Shown: positions 29,194 through 38,610 of the stretch, in pieces
Layout: every line of letters begins with the position of its first letter
Position numbering within the stretch: the stretch's first letter is position 1
Assembly (NCBI GenBank): GCA_028292405.1
Contig: JAQGMJ010000070.1
Location: 62,001 to 126,000, forward strand
Reading direction: 5' to 3'
DNA: 64,000 bases
From: Betaproteobacteria bacterium
GTDB lineage: Bacteria; Pseudomonadota; Gammaproteobacteria; Burkholderiales; JAEUOS01
Made by a program: the position numbers and the translations under genes
The notes under the pieces: generated by a model
What the model saw: only the letters and a program-made list of their open reading frames with translations
Databases searched by the model: none
What the model was told of the DNA's origin: nothing

Positions 29194-29886
29194 ATGACTA
29201 CCAACACCTGCGTTTTTCTCGCTTCGATCGCCCTTGAGCATGCGTACAAGGAATTGATGCCGATGTTCGAGAAGCAAAGCGGCATCAAGGTGGAGGCGGA
29301 CTGGTCCTCCTCCGTGGACATGCTGGCGCGGCTGAAGGGCGGGGAGATCGTGGATGTGGTGGCCTTGTCGGCGCAGGCTATCGACGCGCTCGCCGAGGCG
29401 GGTGTAATCGTGCGCGGCTCGCGCCTGGATGTGGCGAGCTCGGCGGTGGGCATGGCGGTGAAGCAGGGAACGCCGCGGCCCGATACCAGTTCATTGGCGA
29501 AGCTGCAGGCGGCGGTGCTGGCGGCGCCGACGGTGGCGATTTCGACCGGGCCTTCGGGCATCTACCTCGCGCAGTTGTTCGAGCGCCTGGGGATGATGCC
29601 GGCGTTGAAGCCGAAGCTGACGGTGGTGAAGGGCAAGCCGGTGGGCGAGCTGGTGGCCGCCGGCGAGGTCGCGCTGGGGTTTCAGCAGATGATCGAATTG
29701 CAGCCCGTTGCGGGCGTGGACTTCTGGCCGATACCGGACGATGCGCAGAACGTGACGACGTTTTCGCTGGGCGTGCACGCCAAGGCGCCGCATGCGGAAG
29801 CGGCGCGGCAGTGGGTGGCGTTCGTGGGCTCGGCGGCGGTGGTGCCGGTGCTGAAGAAGCACGGGGCGACGCCGCTGCGCGGCTGA
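29194..29886 (+). CDS. ModA-like substrate-binding domain protein lacking a signal peptide
   Basis: A 230-residue type II periplasmic-binding fold related to molybdate binding proteins (SSSVDMLARLKGGEIVDVVALS, then STGPSGIYLAQLFERLG). It begins directly with the domain, and an in-frame TAA lies 36 bases upstream of the ATG, so no signal peptide is encoded. It is therefore probably cytoplasmic. No permease or ATPase is adjacent. It may serve as an intracellular ligand sensor. The ligand is unknown. Confidence 0.72.
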   Translation: MTTNTCVFLASIALEHAYKELMPMFEKQSGIKVEADWSSSVDMLARLKGGEIVDVVALSAQAIDALAEAGVIVRGSRLDVASSAVGMAVKQGTPRPDTSSLAKLQAAVLAAPTVAISTGPSGIYLAQLFERLGMMPALKPKLTVVKGKPVGELVAAGEVALGFQQMIELQPVAGVDFWPIPDDAQNVTTFSLGVHAKAPHAEAARQWVAFVGSAAVVPVLKKHGATPLRG

Positions 29887-29943
29887 AGAGGTTGACCCCA
29901 AGCGGGCCGGCGCTCACAAGCGCCGGGGCCGCCGGGCTGCGTG

Positions 29944-30378
29944 TTTGCGCGCGAAACCGCCACGCTCCGCTGTTTACGCGCGATGCCGCCACGCTCCGCG
30001 TTTTACGCGCGCTACCGCCGCGCTCCGCCATTTACGCGCGATACCGCCGCGCTCCGCCATTTACGCGCGATACCGCCGCGCTTCGCCATTTACGCGCGAT
30101 ACCGCCGCGCTTCGCTGTTTACGCGCGCTACCTCCGCGCTTCGCTGTTTACGCGCGATACCGCCGCGCTTCGCTGTTTACGCGCGATACCGCCGCGCTTC
30201 GCTGTTTACGCGCGATACCGCCGCGCTTCGCCATTTACGCGCGATACCGCCGCGCTTCGCTGTTTACGCGCGATACCGCCGCGCTTCGCTGTTTACGCGC
30301 GATACCGCCGCGCTCCGCTGTTTACGCGCGATACCGCCGCGCTCCGCTGTTTACGCGCGATACCGCCGCGCAATCAGC
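29944..30378 (-). repeat. 29-bp tandem array, about 15 copies, derived from the ketosynthase 3' end
   Basis: Units begin at 29944 and every 29 bases to 30350. The plus-strand unit is TTTACGCGCGATACCGCC then GCGC, T/C-T-C-GC and a variable dinucleotide (CA or TG). The unit at 30350 is the end of the ketosynthase gene itself and supplies its stop codon. The other 14 copies are downstream. Copies 1 and 2, farthest from the gene, are the most diverged. The array has no stop codon in any of the three plus frames, which produces long false ORFs. Confidence 0.95.
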
Positions 30379-31580
30379 GCCACATTGTTGCCGCCGAAGC
30401 CGAAGGAGTTGGACATGGCGATTTCCAGGCCCTCGACCTGGCGCATGCCGGCGGCGACGTAGTCGAGGTCGCATTGCGGGTCGGGCTGGGTGAGGTGGGC
30501 GGTGGGTGGCACGGCCTGGCGGCTGATGCTTTGCAAGGCGGCGATGAATTCGATGGCGCCGGTGGCGCCCATCACGTGGCCGTGCAGGGCCTTGGTGGCG
30601 CTGATGGGGATGGCGTGCGCGTGGGCGCCGAAGACTTGCTTGATGGCGTTCGTTTCGATCACGTCGCCGACCACGGTGCCGGTGCCGTGGGCGTTGATGT
30701 GCTGCACCTGGTCGGGCGATATGTTGGCTTCGGCGATGGCTTGCGTCATGGCGCGCGACTGGCCGGCGGCGTCGGGCTGGGTGATGTGGACGGCGTCGGT
30801 GGTGTTGCCGTAGCCCACCACCTCGGCAAGGATGACGGCGCCGCGGGCGCGGGCGGATTCTTCGCTTTCAAGGACGAGCGCGGCGGCGCCTTCCCCGAGG
30901 ATGAAGCCGCTGCGGTCCGCGGCGAACGGGCGGCAGGAGGTTTCAGGGTGCGCGGGGTCTTCGCGGGCAAGCGTCTGCAGCGAGGCCCAGGCATTGATCA
31001 CGCCGAAGTTGAGCAGGGCGTCGGCGCCGCCGGCGATGGCGCGCTCCACTAGGCCGAAGCGGATGGCACGGCAGGCTTCGCCGATGGCCACGGCGGAAGA
31101 GGAGCAGGCGGAGGAGTAGGTGTAGCTGGGGCCGTGGACGCCGAAGTCGATGCCGATCTGCCCGGTGGCGCCGTTGCTCATGGCGGCGACGATGGTCATC
31201 GGCCGCAGGCGCGCGGCTTTTTCGATGAACAGTTCGCGGTAGGCGTTTTCCAGGGTGCCGGCGCCGCCCATGGCGGTGCCCCAGTAGATGCCGGTTGCGG
31301 CTTGCGTGCTCTCGTTTTCTGCGATGGCAAGGCCGGCCTGCGCGATGGCCTGGCGCGCGGCGAGCAGAGCCATTTGCGTGGTGCGGTCCATCGCCAGGCG
31401 CTTGATACGCGGGAACGGCGTGTCGATGTCGGAGAGCACCGGGGCGACAAGCCGCGTGCCCCAGGCGAACTCGTGCGGGCGCACGCCGGAGGCGCCGGCC
31501 AGCAGCGCGTCGAAAAAGGTTTCAACATCGTCGCCGAGGGGGGAGATGATCCCCATGCCGGTGACGACGACGCGTTTCAT
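30351..31580 (-). CDS. beta-ketoacyl-ACP synthase (FabF-like)
   Basis: Condenses an acyl group with malonyl-ACP. The 409 residues have thiolase fold motifs: nucleophile in YSSACSSSA (Cys159), NAHGTGT and KALHGHVMGATGA with the two catalytic histidines, and NSFGFGGNN near the end. The gene overlaps the upstream ACP gene by 4 bases. With that dedicated ACP and a hydrolase it forms a small lipid or polyketide-type operon, separate from the housekeeping fab genes. Its stop codon lies in the last unit of the 29-bp array. Confidence 0.92.
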   Translation of the reverse strand: MKRVVVTGMGIISPLGDDVETFFDALLAGASGVRPHEFAWGTRLVAPVLSDIDTPFPRIKRLAMDRTTQMALLAARQAIAQAGLAIAENESTQAATGIYWGTAMGGAGTLENAYRELFIEKAARLRPMTIVAAMSNGATGQIGIDFGVHGPSYTYSSACSSSAVAIGEACRAIRFGLVERAIAGGADALLNFGVINAWASLQTLAREDPAHPETSCRPFAADRSGFILGEGAAALVLESEESARARGAVILAEVVGYGNTTDAVHITQPDAAGQSRAMTQAIAEANISPDQVQHINAHGTGTVVGDVIETNAIKQVFGAHAHAIPISATKALHGHVMGATGAIEFIAALQSISRQAVPPTAHLTQPDPQCDLDYVAAGMRQVEGLEIAMSNSFGFGGNNVALIARRYRA

Positions 31581-31849
31581 GCGGGCGCTGCCGCCAGGGC
31601 CGCCCCGGGATCTTCCCCCTGGGCCGCCAGCAGGCTGTCGACCACCCGGGCAATGTCGCCGACGGTTTTCAGCGCGGCGAGTTCGCCGGGCAGCTTGATG
31701 CCGAATTCGTCTTCGACGACGAACATGAATTCGAGGGCGCTCAGGGAGTCGATGTTGCTGGCTTCGAGGGAGGCTTCGGGGGTGAGCTTTTCCAGCGGAA
31801 TGTCAAATTCCTGGGCGAGCATTTGCTGGATTTTTGGCAGGGATGACAT
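31577..31849 (-). CDS. acyl carrier protein
   Basis: The 90-residue protein from ATG 31849 has the phosphopantetheine site NIDSLSALEF with Ser35 and the helical ACP pattern around it. An Ala-rich tail of about 12 residues extends past the usual end. Overlap with the ketosynthase gene (ATGA) points to coupled translation and a dedicated pair. Confidence 0.9.
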   Translation of the reverse strand: MSSLPKIQQMLAQEFDIPLEKLTPEASLEASNIDSLSALEFMFVVEDEFGIKLPGELAALKTVGDIARVVDSLLAAQGEDPGAALAAAPA

Positions 31850-31877
31850 CTGGGGTTCCGTAACTGTTTCGTGGTTT

Positions 31878-32720
31878 CTAGACGCTGGCGGCAAAGCGCA
31901 GCGTTTCGTCCACCACCACGTCCTTGTCGTTGTCCATGGTGATGATGTGGTAGCTGTTTTCGAGGATCACCTTGCGCAGGATCGGCGAGGCGACGCTGGT
32001 GGCGACCAGCTCGGCGCTGCGCAGGCTGCTGGTGTCGTCCTGGCGCGCGTGCATCACCAGGGTGGGCGTGGTGATGCGGTGCAGGTTGGCGCGCAAATAG
32101 CGCATCATGCGCTCGGTCTGGTAGACGCCCATCAGGCTCGATTTGGAGGCGCCGGCGGAGGTGCTGCCGCCCTTGCGCATCTGCTCGCCGATCCATTCGC
32201 GGATGCGCTCGTCCTTCAGGCCGTAGGGCGGGGTTTCGTGGAAGTACATCAGGTAGCGCAGCGGCGTGTAGTAGGCCAGGGCGCGCAGGTAGCGCAGGCG
32301 GGTGATGTTCCAGCCGTCGTAGAACAGGGTGGTGGCGTAGAGGCAGAGGCTGTCGATGTCGCGGCTGCGGTTGATCGCCAGGGCCAGCGCGAGGTTGGCG
32401 CCGCAGCACAGGCCGGCGACGCTGACGCGCTCGTGCTCGCGCTTGAGTTTGTCGAAGTGGGTTTCGACCTGGCCGTACCAGTCTTCCCAGCGGCTGCGCC
32501 AGGTGTCGCGGCGGCTGTCGTTGACGCCGCAGCCGCGGATGTACGGGATGTGGACGGTATAGCCGGCGCGGTTGAGCTTGCGCCCGACGTATTTCATTTC
32601 CTGGGGATTGCCGTAGAGGCCATGCAGCAGCAAAAATGCATGGTCTCCCCCCTGCATCACGATCTCGGTATTGCCCACTACTCCCCCCTCCCCCGTACAA
32701 CTTGTCGTTATCTGGTGCAT
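31878..32720 (-). CDS. alpha/beta hydrolase with predicted cysteine nucleophile
   Basis: ATG 32720 follows a GGAAGGG ribosome site and gives 280 residues. The fold resembles Est30-like carboxylesterases/thioesterases: LLLHGLYGNPQEM (oxyanion region, near 30), the elbow GLCCG with Cys105 where Ser is usual, Asp in HARQDD (near 230), and His in NSYHIITMD (near 262). A Cys nucleophile occurs in dienelactone hydrolases. Since ACP and ketosynthase follow, it may release or edit acyl-ACP products; this is inference. Confidence 0.8.
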   Translation of the reverse strand: MHQITTSCTGEGGVVGNTEIVMQGGDHAFLLLHGLYGNPQEMKYVGRKLNRAGYTVHIPYIRGCGVNDSRRDTWRSRWEDWYGQVETHFDKLKREHERVSVAGLCCGANLALALAINRSRDIDSLCLYATTLFYDGWNITRLRYLRALAYYTPLRYLMYFHETPPYGLKDERIREWIGEQMRKGGSTSAGASKSSLMGVYQTERMMRYLRANLHRITTPTLVMHARQDDTSSLRSAELVATSVASPILRKVILENSYHIITMDNDKDVVVDETLRFAASV

Positions 32721-32761
32721 CCCTTCCGCCGAGACGCGAATCCGGCGCTGTGCCCTCACAC

Positions 32762-32911
32762 GTAAGGGAATGCACTTAGCCCAACTTTACATTAATTTTT
32801 TTTAATTTTCTGTTAATTTAAGTAAACCGTCACTTAGCGCCGGTATTAGCGCGCATTGATGCACTGCAACCACGCTGGCGTGGCGCCGCTAAGGGCAGTG
32901 TAAGGGAATGC
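32762..32911. repeat. 12-bp direct repeats flanking an AT-rich insert
   Basis: GTAAGGGAATGC is found at 32762-32773 and again at 32900-32911. The 126 bases between start with an AT-rich run and end with a GC-rich hairpin (CCACGC TG GCGTGG). The ends have weak inverted similarity (CACTTAGCCC against CACTGCCCTTAGC). This may be a small inserted element. It also covers the likely promoter of the hydrolase-ACP-ketosynthase operon. Confidence 0.45.
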
Positions 32912-32995
32912 GAAGGCGCGGGTGCCGGATTTTGCAGCGAAGAAGCGCGTCGGGCGCGGTTGGCGCCTGGAGCTCGGGCTTGCGCGGCCCAAGCC

Positions 32996-34230
<1,235 letters not shown>

Positions 34231-34255
34231 CTGCGGGCTCAGGCGTGGGCGCCGT

Positions 34256-35611
34256 TCAAGCGCCCGCGATGGTCATGCGGTCGATCAGCACCGAGCCCGA
34301 AGTCATGCTGCCGCGGGTGATCATGTCACTGCCTACCGCGACGATGCCCTTGAACATGTCTTTCATGTTGCCGGCGATGGTGATTTCCTGCACCGGGTAG
34401 GCGATCACGCCCTTTTCCACCCAATAGCCGGCGGCGCCGCGCGAGTAGTCGCCGGTGACGTAATTGACGCCCTGGCCCATCAGCTCGGTGACCAAGAGGC
34501 CCGTGCCCAGGCGCTTGAGCATCGCTGCGAAATCATCAGCCACCGTGGGCTTCATCAGCATGTTGTGGCAGCCGCCGGCGTTGCCGGTGCTTTGCATGCC
34601 GAGCTTGCGCGCGGAGTAGCTGGAGAGGAAGTAGCCTTGCAGCACGCCGTTTTTCACCACGTCGCGCGCACGGGTGGCCACGCCTTCGTCGTCGAAGGGG
34701 CCGGTGGCGAAGCCCTTGTAGACGTTCGGGTCTTCGGTGATGGTGATGTTGGGGGCCATGATCTCCTTGCCCAATGTGTCGAGCAGGAAGGTGGTCTTGC
34801 GGTACAGGTTGCCGCCGCTGGCCGCCGAGACCAGCGCGCCGGTGAGGCCGATGGCCAGGGGCGCTTCGAACAGCACCGGGCACTGGCGGGTGGAGAGTTT
34901 GCGGCTGCTCAGGCGCGAGAGGGCGCGGCGGGCGGCGTAGTCGCCGATGCGCGCGGCTTCGGGAAAGTCTTTCGGGTCGCGGGCGGAGGCGTACCAGTCG
35001 TCGCGCTGCATGCCGTCCTTGTCGCGGGCGCTGCGGGCAGCAATCACCGAGCAGCTCAGGTAATGGCGCGAGGTGGGGTAGCCGCCGATGAAGCCGCTCG
35101 AGTTGCCGTAGACGAATTGCGAGTGCTGGGCGGAGACGGAGGCGCCTTCGGAATTGGTGATTTTCGGGCTCACCTTGAAGGCGGCGGCTTCGATTTCCTT
35201 TGCCAGGTCGATGGCGGCGGGCACGTCGATGGTCCAGGGGAAGAGCAGGTCCGGTGTCACCGGGTTTTTCGCGATCAGGGCGGGGTCGGCCAGGCCGGCG
35301 CAGTCGTCTTCGGCGGTGAAGCGGGCGATGTTCAGCGCGGCTTCGACCGTGGCTTTCAGCGCGCTCAATGAAAAGTCGGAGGAACTGGCGTAGCCCTTGC
35401 GCTGGCCCATGTAGATGGAAACGGAGACGCCCTTGTCGCGGTTGTGCTCGATGTTTTCCACTTCGCCCTTGCGCGCCGTGACCGACAGGCCGTAGCCCTC
35501 GGAGACGTCGACTTCGGCGTCGCTGGCGCCCATCGCCTTGGCGTGGGAGAGCACTTCACCGGCGAGATTGCGCAATTCGTCTTGGGAAAAAGCAAAGCGG
35601 GCTTCGGACAT
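34256..35611 (-). CDS. pmbA: metalloprotease subunit TldE/PmbA
   Basis: One half of the TldD/TldE zinc metalloprotease that degrades unfolded peptides and matures some modified peptides (microcin B17, CcdA turnover). ATG 35611 yields 451 residues, equal to E. coli PmbA (450). The hallmark GVSVSIYMGQRKGYASSSDF lies near residue 65 and AGGCHNMLMKP near 355. TldD itself is not in the window. Divergent from darP. Confidence 0.95.
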   Translation of the reverse strand: MSEARFAFSQDELRNLAGEVLSHAKAMGASDAEVDVSEGYGLSVTARKGEVENIEHNRDKGVSVSIYMGQRKGYASSSDFSLSALKATVEAALNIARFTAEDDCAGLADPALIAKNPVTPDLLFPWTIDVPAAIDLAKEIEAAAFKVSPKITNSEGASVSAQHSQFVYGNSSGFIGGYPTSRHYLSCSVIAARSARDKDGMQRDDWYASARDPKDFPEAARIGDYAARRALSRLSSRKLSTRQCPVLFEAPLAIGLTGALVSAASGGNLYRKTTFLLDTLGKEIMAPNITITEDPNVYKGFATGPFDDEGVATRARDVVKNGVLQGYFLSSYSARKLGMQSTGNAGGCHNMLMKPTVADDFAAMLKRLGTGLLVTELMGQGVNYVTGDYSRGAAGYWVEKGVIAYPVQEITIAGNMKDMFKGIVAVGSDMITRGSMTSGSVLIDRMTIAGA

Positions 35612-35783
35612 GGGGGATTTTATTCTGTGCAAAAAGTACAGATGGGGACGGACCGGGAGTAATCAAACCCGGTAAATCCAGAGCGGCGGGGTCAGGCAAC
35701 TGAAACTCGCGATTTGCGCGCGAACCGGCTCCGGAGGGGCCGGCGACATATAATTATACGTTCAGACACAGTAGCCCTCCCGC

Positions 35784-36365
35784 ATGCGCAACCGCACCCC
35801 CGTGGTCAACCCCGAGCCGCCGCCGAAGACGGAGTACGACCGCCCGAGCAAGTCGCAGCGCAAGCGCGACGTCACCGCCCTGCAGGAACTGGGGCGAGAG
35901 CTCGGCGAGTTGTCGCGCTCGCAACTGGCGGAGCTCGAATTGCCGGAAAAGCTGCACCAGGCCCTGCTCGACTACCAGACCATCACCGCCCACGAAGGCA
36001 AGCGCCGCCAGTACCAGTACATCGGCAAGCTGATGCGCGACGTCGATGCCGAGCCCCTGCGCGATGCGCTGGAGCGCTTCAACGGCGACTCCAAGGCCGA
36101 GGTGGGCGACATGCACCTGGCGGAGCGCTGGCGCGAGCGTTTGCTGAGCGAAGAAGGCGTGCTGGCCGAATTTGCCAACCTCTACCCCGCCACCGATCTG
36201 CAGCAGTTGCGCGTGCTGGTGCGCAATGCCAAGAAGGAGCGCGAGACCACCAAGCCGCCGCGCGACTTTCGCAAGCTGTACCAGTTGATCCGCGAGCAGA
36301 TCGACGCGCGGCGCAAGGCCGAGGCCGCGCCGGCGGTTGAGCCCGGCGAAGAGGACAAGGAATGA
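35784..36365 (+). CDS. darP: ribosome-associated 50S biogenesis factor DarP (YjgA)
   Basis: A DUF615 protein of 193 residues that associates with the late 50S subunit. Identified by SKSQRKRDVTALQELGREL near residue 22 and AHEGKRRQYQYIGKLMR near 73. Divergence from pmbA is the conserved arrangement in many proteobacteria. Stop and start overlap with mog (ATGA). Confidence 0.95.
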   Translation: MRNRTPVVNPEPPPKTEYDRPSKSQRKRDVTALQELGRELGELSRSQLAELELPEKLHQALLDYQTITAHEGKRRQYQYIGKLMRDVDAEPLRDALERFNGDSKAEVGDMHLAERWRERLLSEEGVLAEFANLYPATDLQQLRVLVRNAKKERETTKPPRDFRKLYQLIREQIDARRKAEAAPAVEPGEEDKE

Positions 36366-36994
36366 ACCTGCTCGACCGCCCCTTGCGCGTCGGCCTGGTG
36401 TCGATCAGCGACCGCGCCTCCGCCGGGGTGTATGAGGACAAGGGCCTGCCGGAACTGCAGGCGTGGATCGACAGCGCGCTGCTGACGGCCTGGGAGCCGG
36501 TGACGCGCCTGATCCCCGATGAGCAGGCACAGATCGAAAAGGCCCTGATCGAACTGGTGGACGTGGAAAAGTGCGACCTGGTGCTGACCACCGGCGGCAC
36601 CGGCCCTGCGTTGCGCGATGTGACGCCGGAGGCGACGCTGGCCGTGGCGCACAAGGAGATGCCGGGCTTCGGCGAGCAGATGCGCTCCCTGAGTCTGCGC
36701 TTCGTGCCCACCGCGATACTCTCGCGGCAGGTGGCGGTGATCCGCTTCGCTCCGGATAAAAAATCGGGTGCGCTGATCATCAACCTGCCCGGCCAGCCCA
36801 AGGCGATCAAGGAAACCCTGGAGGGCCTGAAGGATAAAGAGGGCACGCAAATCGCCGGCGGCGTTTTCGCCGCCGTGCCGTATTGCGTCGACCTGATCGG
36901 CGGCCCCTATATCGAAACCGACGAGAAGGTGTGCAAGGCTTTTCGCCCGAAAACCGCCGTACGCGCGCGCGACACGCTGCCGCTGCGCAAATAA
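36362..36994 (+). CDS. mog: molybdopterin adenylyltransferase
   Basis: Adenylylates molybdopterin before metal insertion. The 210-residue protein has the MPT-binding motif TTGGTGPALRDVTPEAT near residue 78 and INLPGQPKAIKE near 140. The first strand reads VGLVSISDRASAGVYEDKG. Overlap with darP shows coupling. Molybdenum cofactor is needed by nitrate reductases, and nitrate transport genes lie in this window, though not adjacent. Confidence 0.95.
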   Translation: MNLLDRPLRVGLVSISDRASAGVYEDKGLPELQAWIDSALLTAWEPVTRLIPDEQAQIEKALIELVDVEKCDLVLTTGGTGPALRDVTPEATLAVAHKEMPGFGEQMRSLSLRFVPTAILSRQVAVIRFAPDKKSGALIINLPGQPKAIKETLEGLKDKEGTQIAGGVFAAVPYCVDLIGGPYIETDEKVCKAFRPKTAVRARDTLPLRK

Positions 36995-37002
36995 GGAAGA
37001 CC

Positions 37003-37704
37003 ATGTCCGCATCAAAGTCCGACGGCAAGCTGCTCGAACAAGTCGAACTCGTCACCGGCCCCGAACCCACCGCCACGGTGATCTGGATGCATGGCCTGGG
37101 GGCCGACGGCTATGACTTCGTCTCCATCGTGAAAGAGATCGAGGTCAACACCCTGCCCGGCCTGGCCGCTGGCGTGCGCTTCATTTTTCCGCACGCGCCG
37201 ATGCGCCCGGTGACCATCAACAACGGCATGGTGATGCGCGCCTGGTACGACGTCAAAATGGTCGACCTGTCGCGCCAGGAAGACGAAGCCGGGGTGCGCG
37301 CCTCGCAGGCCGAAATCGAAAAATTGATCGCGCGCGAGAAAGAGCGCGGCATTCCGGCGCAGCGCATCGTCCTCGCCGGGTTTTCGCAGGGCGGCGTGAT
37401 CACCTTGCAGACCGGCCTGCGCCACGCGGAACGCCTGGGCGGGCTGATGGTGCTCTCCAGCTACCTCCCGCTGGCCGCCACGGTGCAGGCGGAGGGCAGC
37501 GCGGCCAACCGCGACGTGCCGATCATCATGATCCACGGCAGCCACGACCCGGTGATCAACGTGGCGCTGGCCACCGCTTCGCGCGACAAGCTGAAGGAAC
37601 TCGGCTACGCCGTCGAGTGGCACGAGTACCCGATGGAGCATTCGGTCTGCCTGGAGGAAATCCAGGCGATACGCACCTGGCTGGGCAAGGTGCTCGGCGC
37701 CTGA
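37003..37704 (+). CDS. carboxylesterase/phospholipase of the alpha/beta hydrolase superfamily
   Basis: ATG 37003 follows mog by 8 bases with AAGGAAGACC as ribosome site, giving 233 residues. The catalytic triad is clear: Ser in GFSQGG (near residue 128), Asp in HGSHDPVIN (near 180), His in MEHSVCLEE (near 212). The start VIWMHGLGADGYDF is typical of the acyl-protein-thioesterase/Est group. It hydrolyses short acyl esters in the cytoplasm; natural substrate unknown. Confidence 0.9.
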   Translation: MSASKSDGKLLEQVELVTGPEPTATVIWMHGLGADGYDFVSIVKEIEVNTLPGLAAGVRFIFPHAPMRPVTINNGMVMRAWYDVKMVDLSRQEDEAGVRASQAEIEKLIAREKERGIPAQRIVLAGFSQGGVITLQTGLRHAERLGGLMVLSSYLPLAATVQAEGSAANRDVPIIMIHGSHDPVINVALATASRDKLKELGYAVEWHEYPMEHSVCLEEIQAIRTWLGKVLGA

Positions 37705-37738
37705 CGCAGCGCCCCCGGGCATCTGACGCGGCCGCTGC

Positions 37739-38416
37739 CTAGGGCAGGCTGAAATACAGCAGGGTCGCGCCCTGCGGAAACTCGATGGGCCCGTGCTCCT
37801 CGCCCTTGCGCATGGTGATGAAGTCCCATTCGCCAAGAGTCTCGCCTTCGATCACCGCGCTGCCCTTGAACAGCAGCGCGTTGTGCAATTGCTCGCTGCG
37901 CCCGGCCGGCAGGCTCGCGCCCGGCGCGAATTCCAGCACCTCCTCCAGCATCTTGCCGCAGCCGTGGTCGACCAGCATCTTGGCGCGGCAGCCCTCGCCC
38001 TTGTTGCGCCAGGGCAGGCCGGCCTGCTCGATCAGCCGGTATTCCTTTTTGCCGGAGAGCTTTTCCACTTCGCTGTGGAAATAGCTGCCCTGGAAGGCGG
38101 AGAGCAGCATGCAGCCTTCCGGATAGTCCAGCGGGCCGTGCGGCTCGTGGCTGGGGCCGAGGATGACGTCGAGCGGCTGTAGCGTCAGGCCATCGACGAT
38201 GGCGCGGTTCTTCAGCACCGTGGTGGCGTGCATGCCGGCATGCACGTGGCGCGGCTCGATCGAACCGAAGGGGTAGTCGATCAGGCGGATGCAGAGTTTC
38301 GTCTCCTCGTCGTTGAAATACATGCCGGCGCGGTTCGGCCAGTTGTCGACGTTGACCCGCGCTTCCCACGGGATCTCCGCCAGCCGGGTAATTTCGATGC
38401 CTGCCTGCTTGATCAT
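37739..38416 (-). CDS. two-domain cupin protein
   Basis: From ATG 38416 the 225 residues contain two cupin barrels of the ChrR-like type: EPRHVHAGMHATTVLKNRAI (near residue 57), with histidines suited to metal binding, and LPAGRSEQLHNALLFKGSA (near 177). The second barrel lacks the full His triad. It may be a metal-dependent oxygenase or a sensor. It is divergent from the Bug protein gene that opens the catabolic zone. Confidence 0.7.
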   Translation of the reverse strand: MIKQAGIEITRLAEIPWEARVNVDNWPNRAGMYFNDEETKLCIRLIDYPFGSIEPRHVHAGMHATTVLKNRAIVDGLTLQPLDVILGPSHEPHGPLDYPEGCMLLSAFQGSYFHSEVEKLSGKKEYRLIEQAGLPWRNKGEGCRAKMLVDHGCGKMLEEVLEFAPGASLPAGRSEQLHNALLFKGSAVIEGETLGEWDFITMRKGEEHGPIEFPQGATLLYFSLP

Positions 38417-38610
38417 TTTGCGTTCTTTCTTTTCCCTGGATTGCCGAATGCAGATTTGCAATGCGCTGCATTTGGACACGCCGCGCTTGTCACTTCCTAT
38501 AATAGGCCAAAGCGTTTTTCGCGAACGCCGATGCACCGTATAACTGGTCGAGGCTCCGAACAATAAGAGCGCGCCCGGCCGGGCCTGAAGCAGTCATCTG
38601 GAGGAGACAA

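Noticed and set aside
29944-30378. CRISPR array
   Set aside because: The 29-bp units are contiguous with no unique spacers, and no cas gene is present.
29811-31052. Repeat-containing frames with a 29-residue period (FTRDTAALRHLRAIPPRFA type)
   Set aside because: The period equals the DNA unit because 29 is not a multiple of 3, so all three frames give the same peptide rotated. No ribosome site; the array derives from the opposite-strand gene end.
35642-35783. Separate small gene between pmbA and darP
   Set aside because: Only a short divergent promoter region; the longer frames here start inside darP in another frame.
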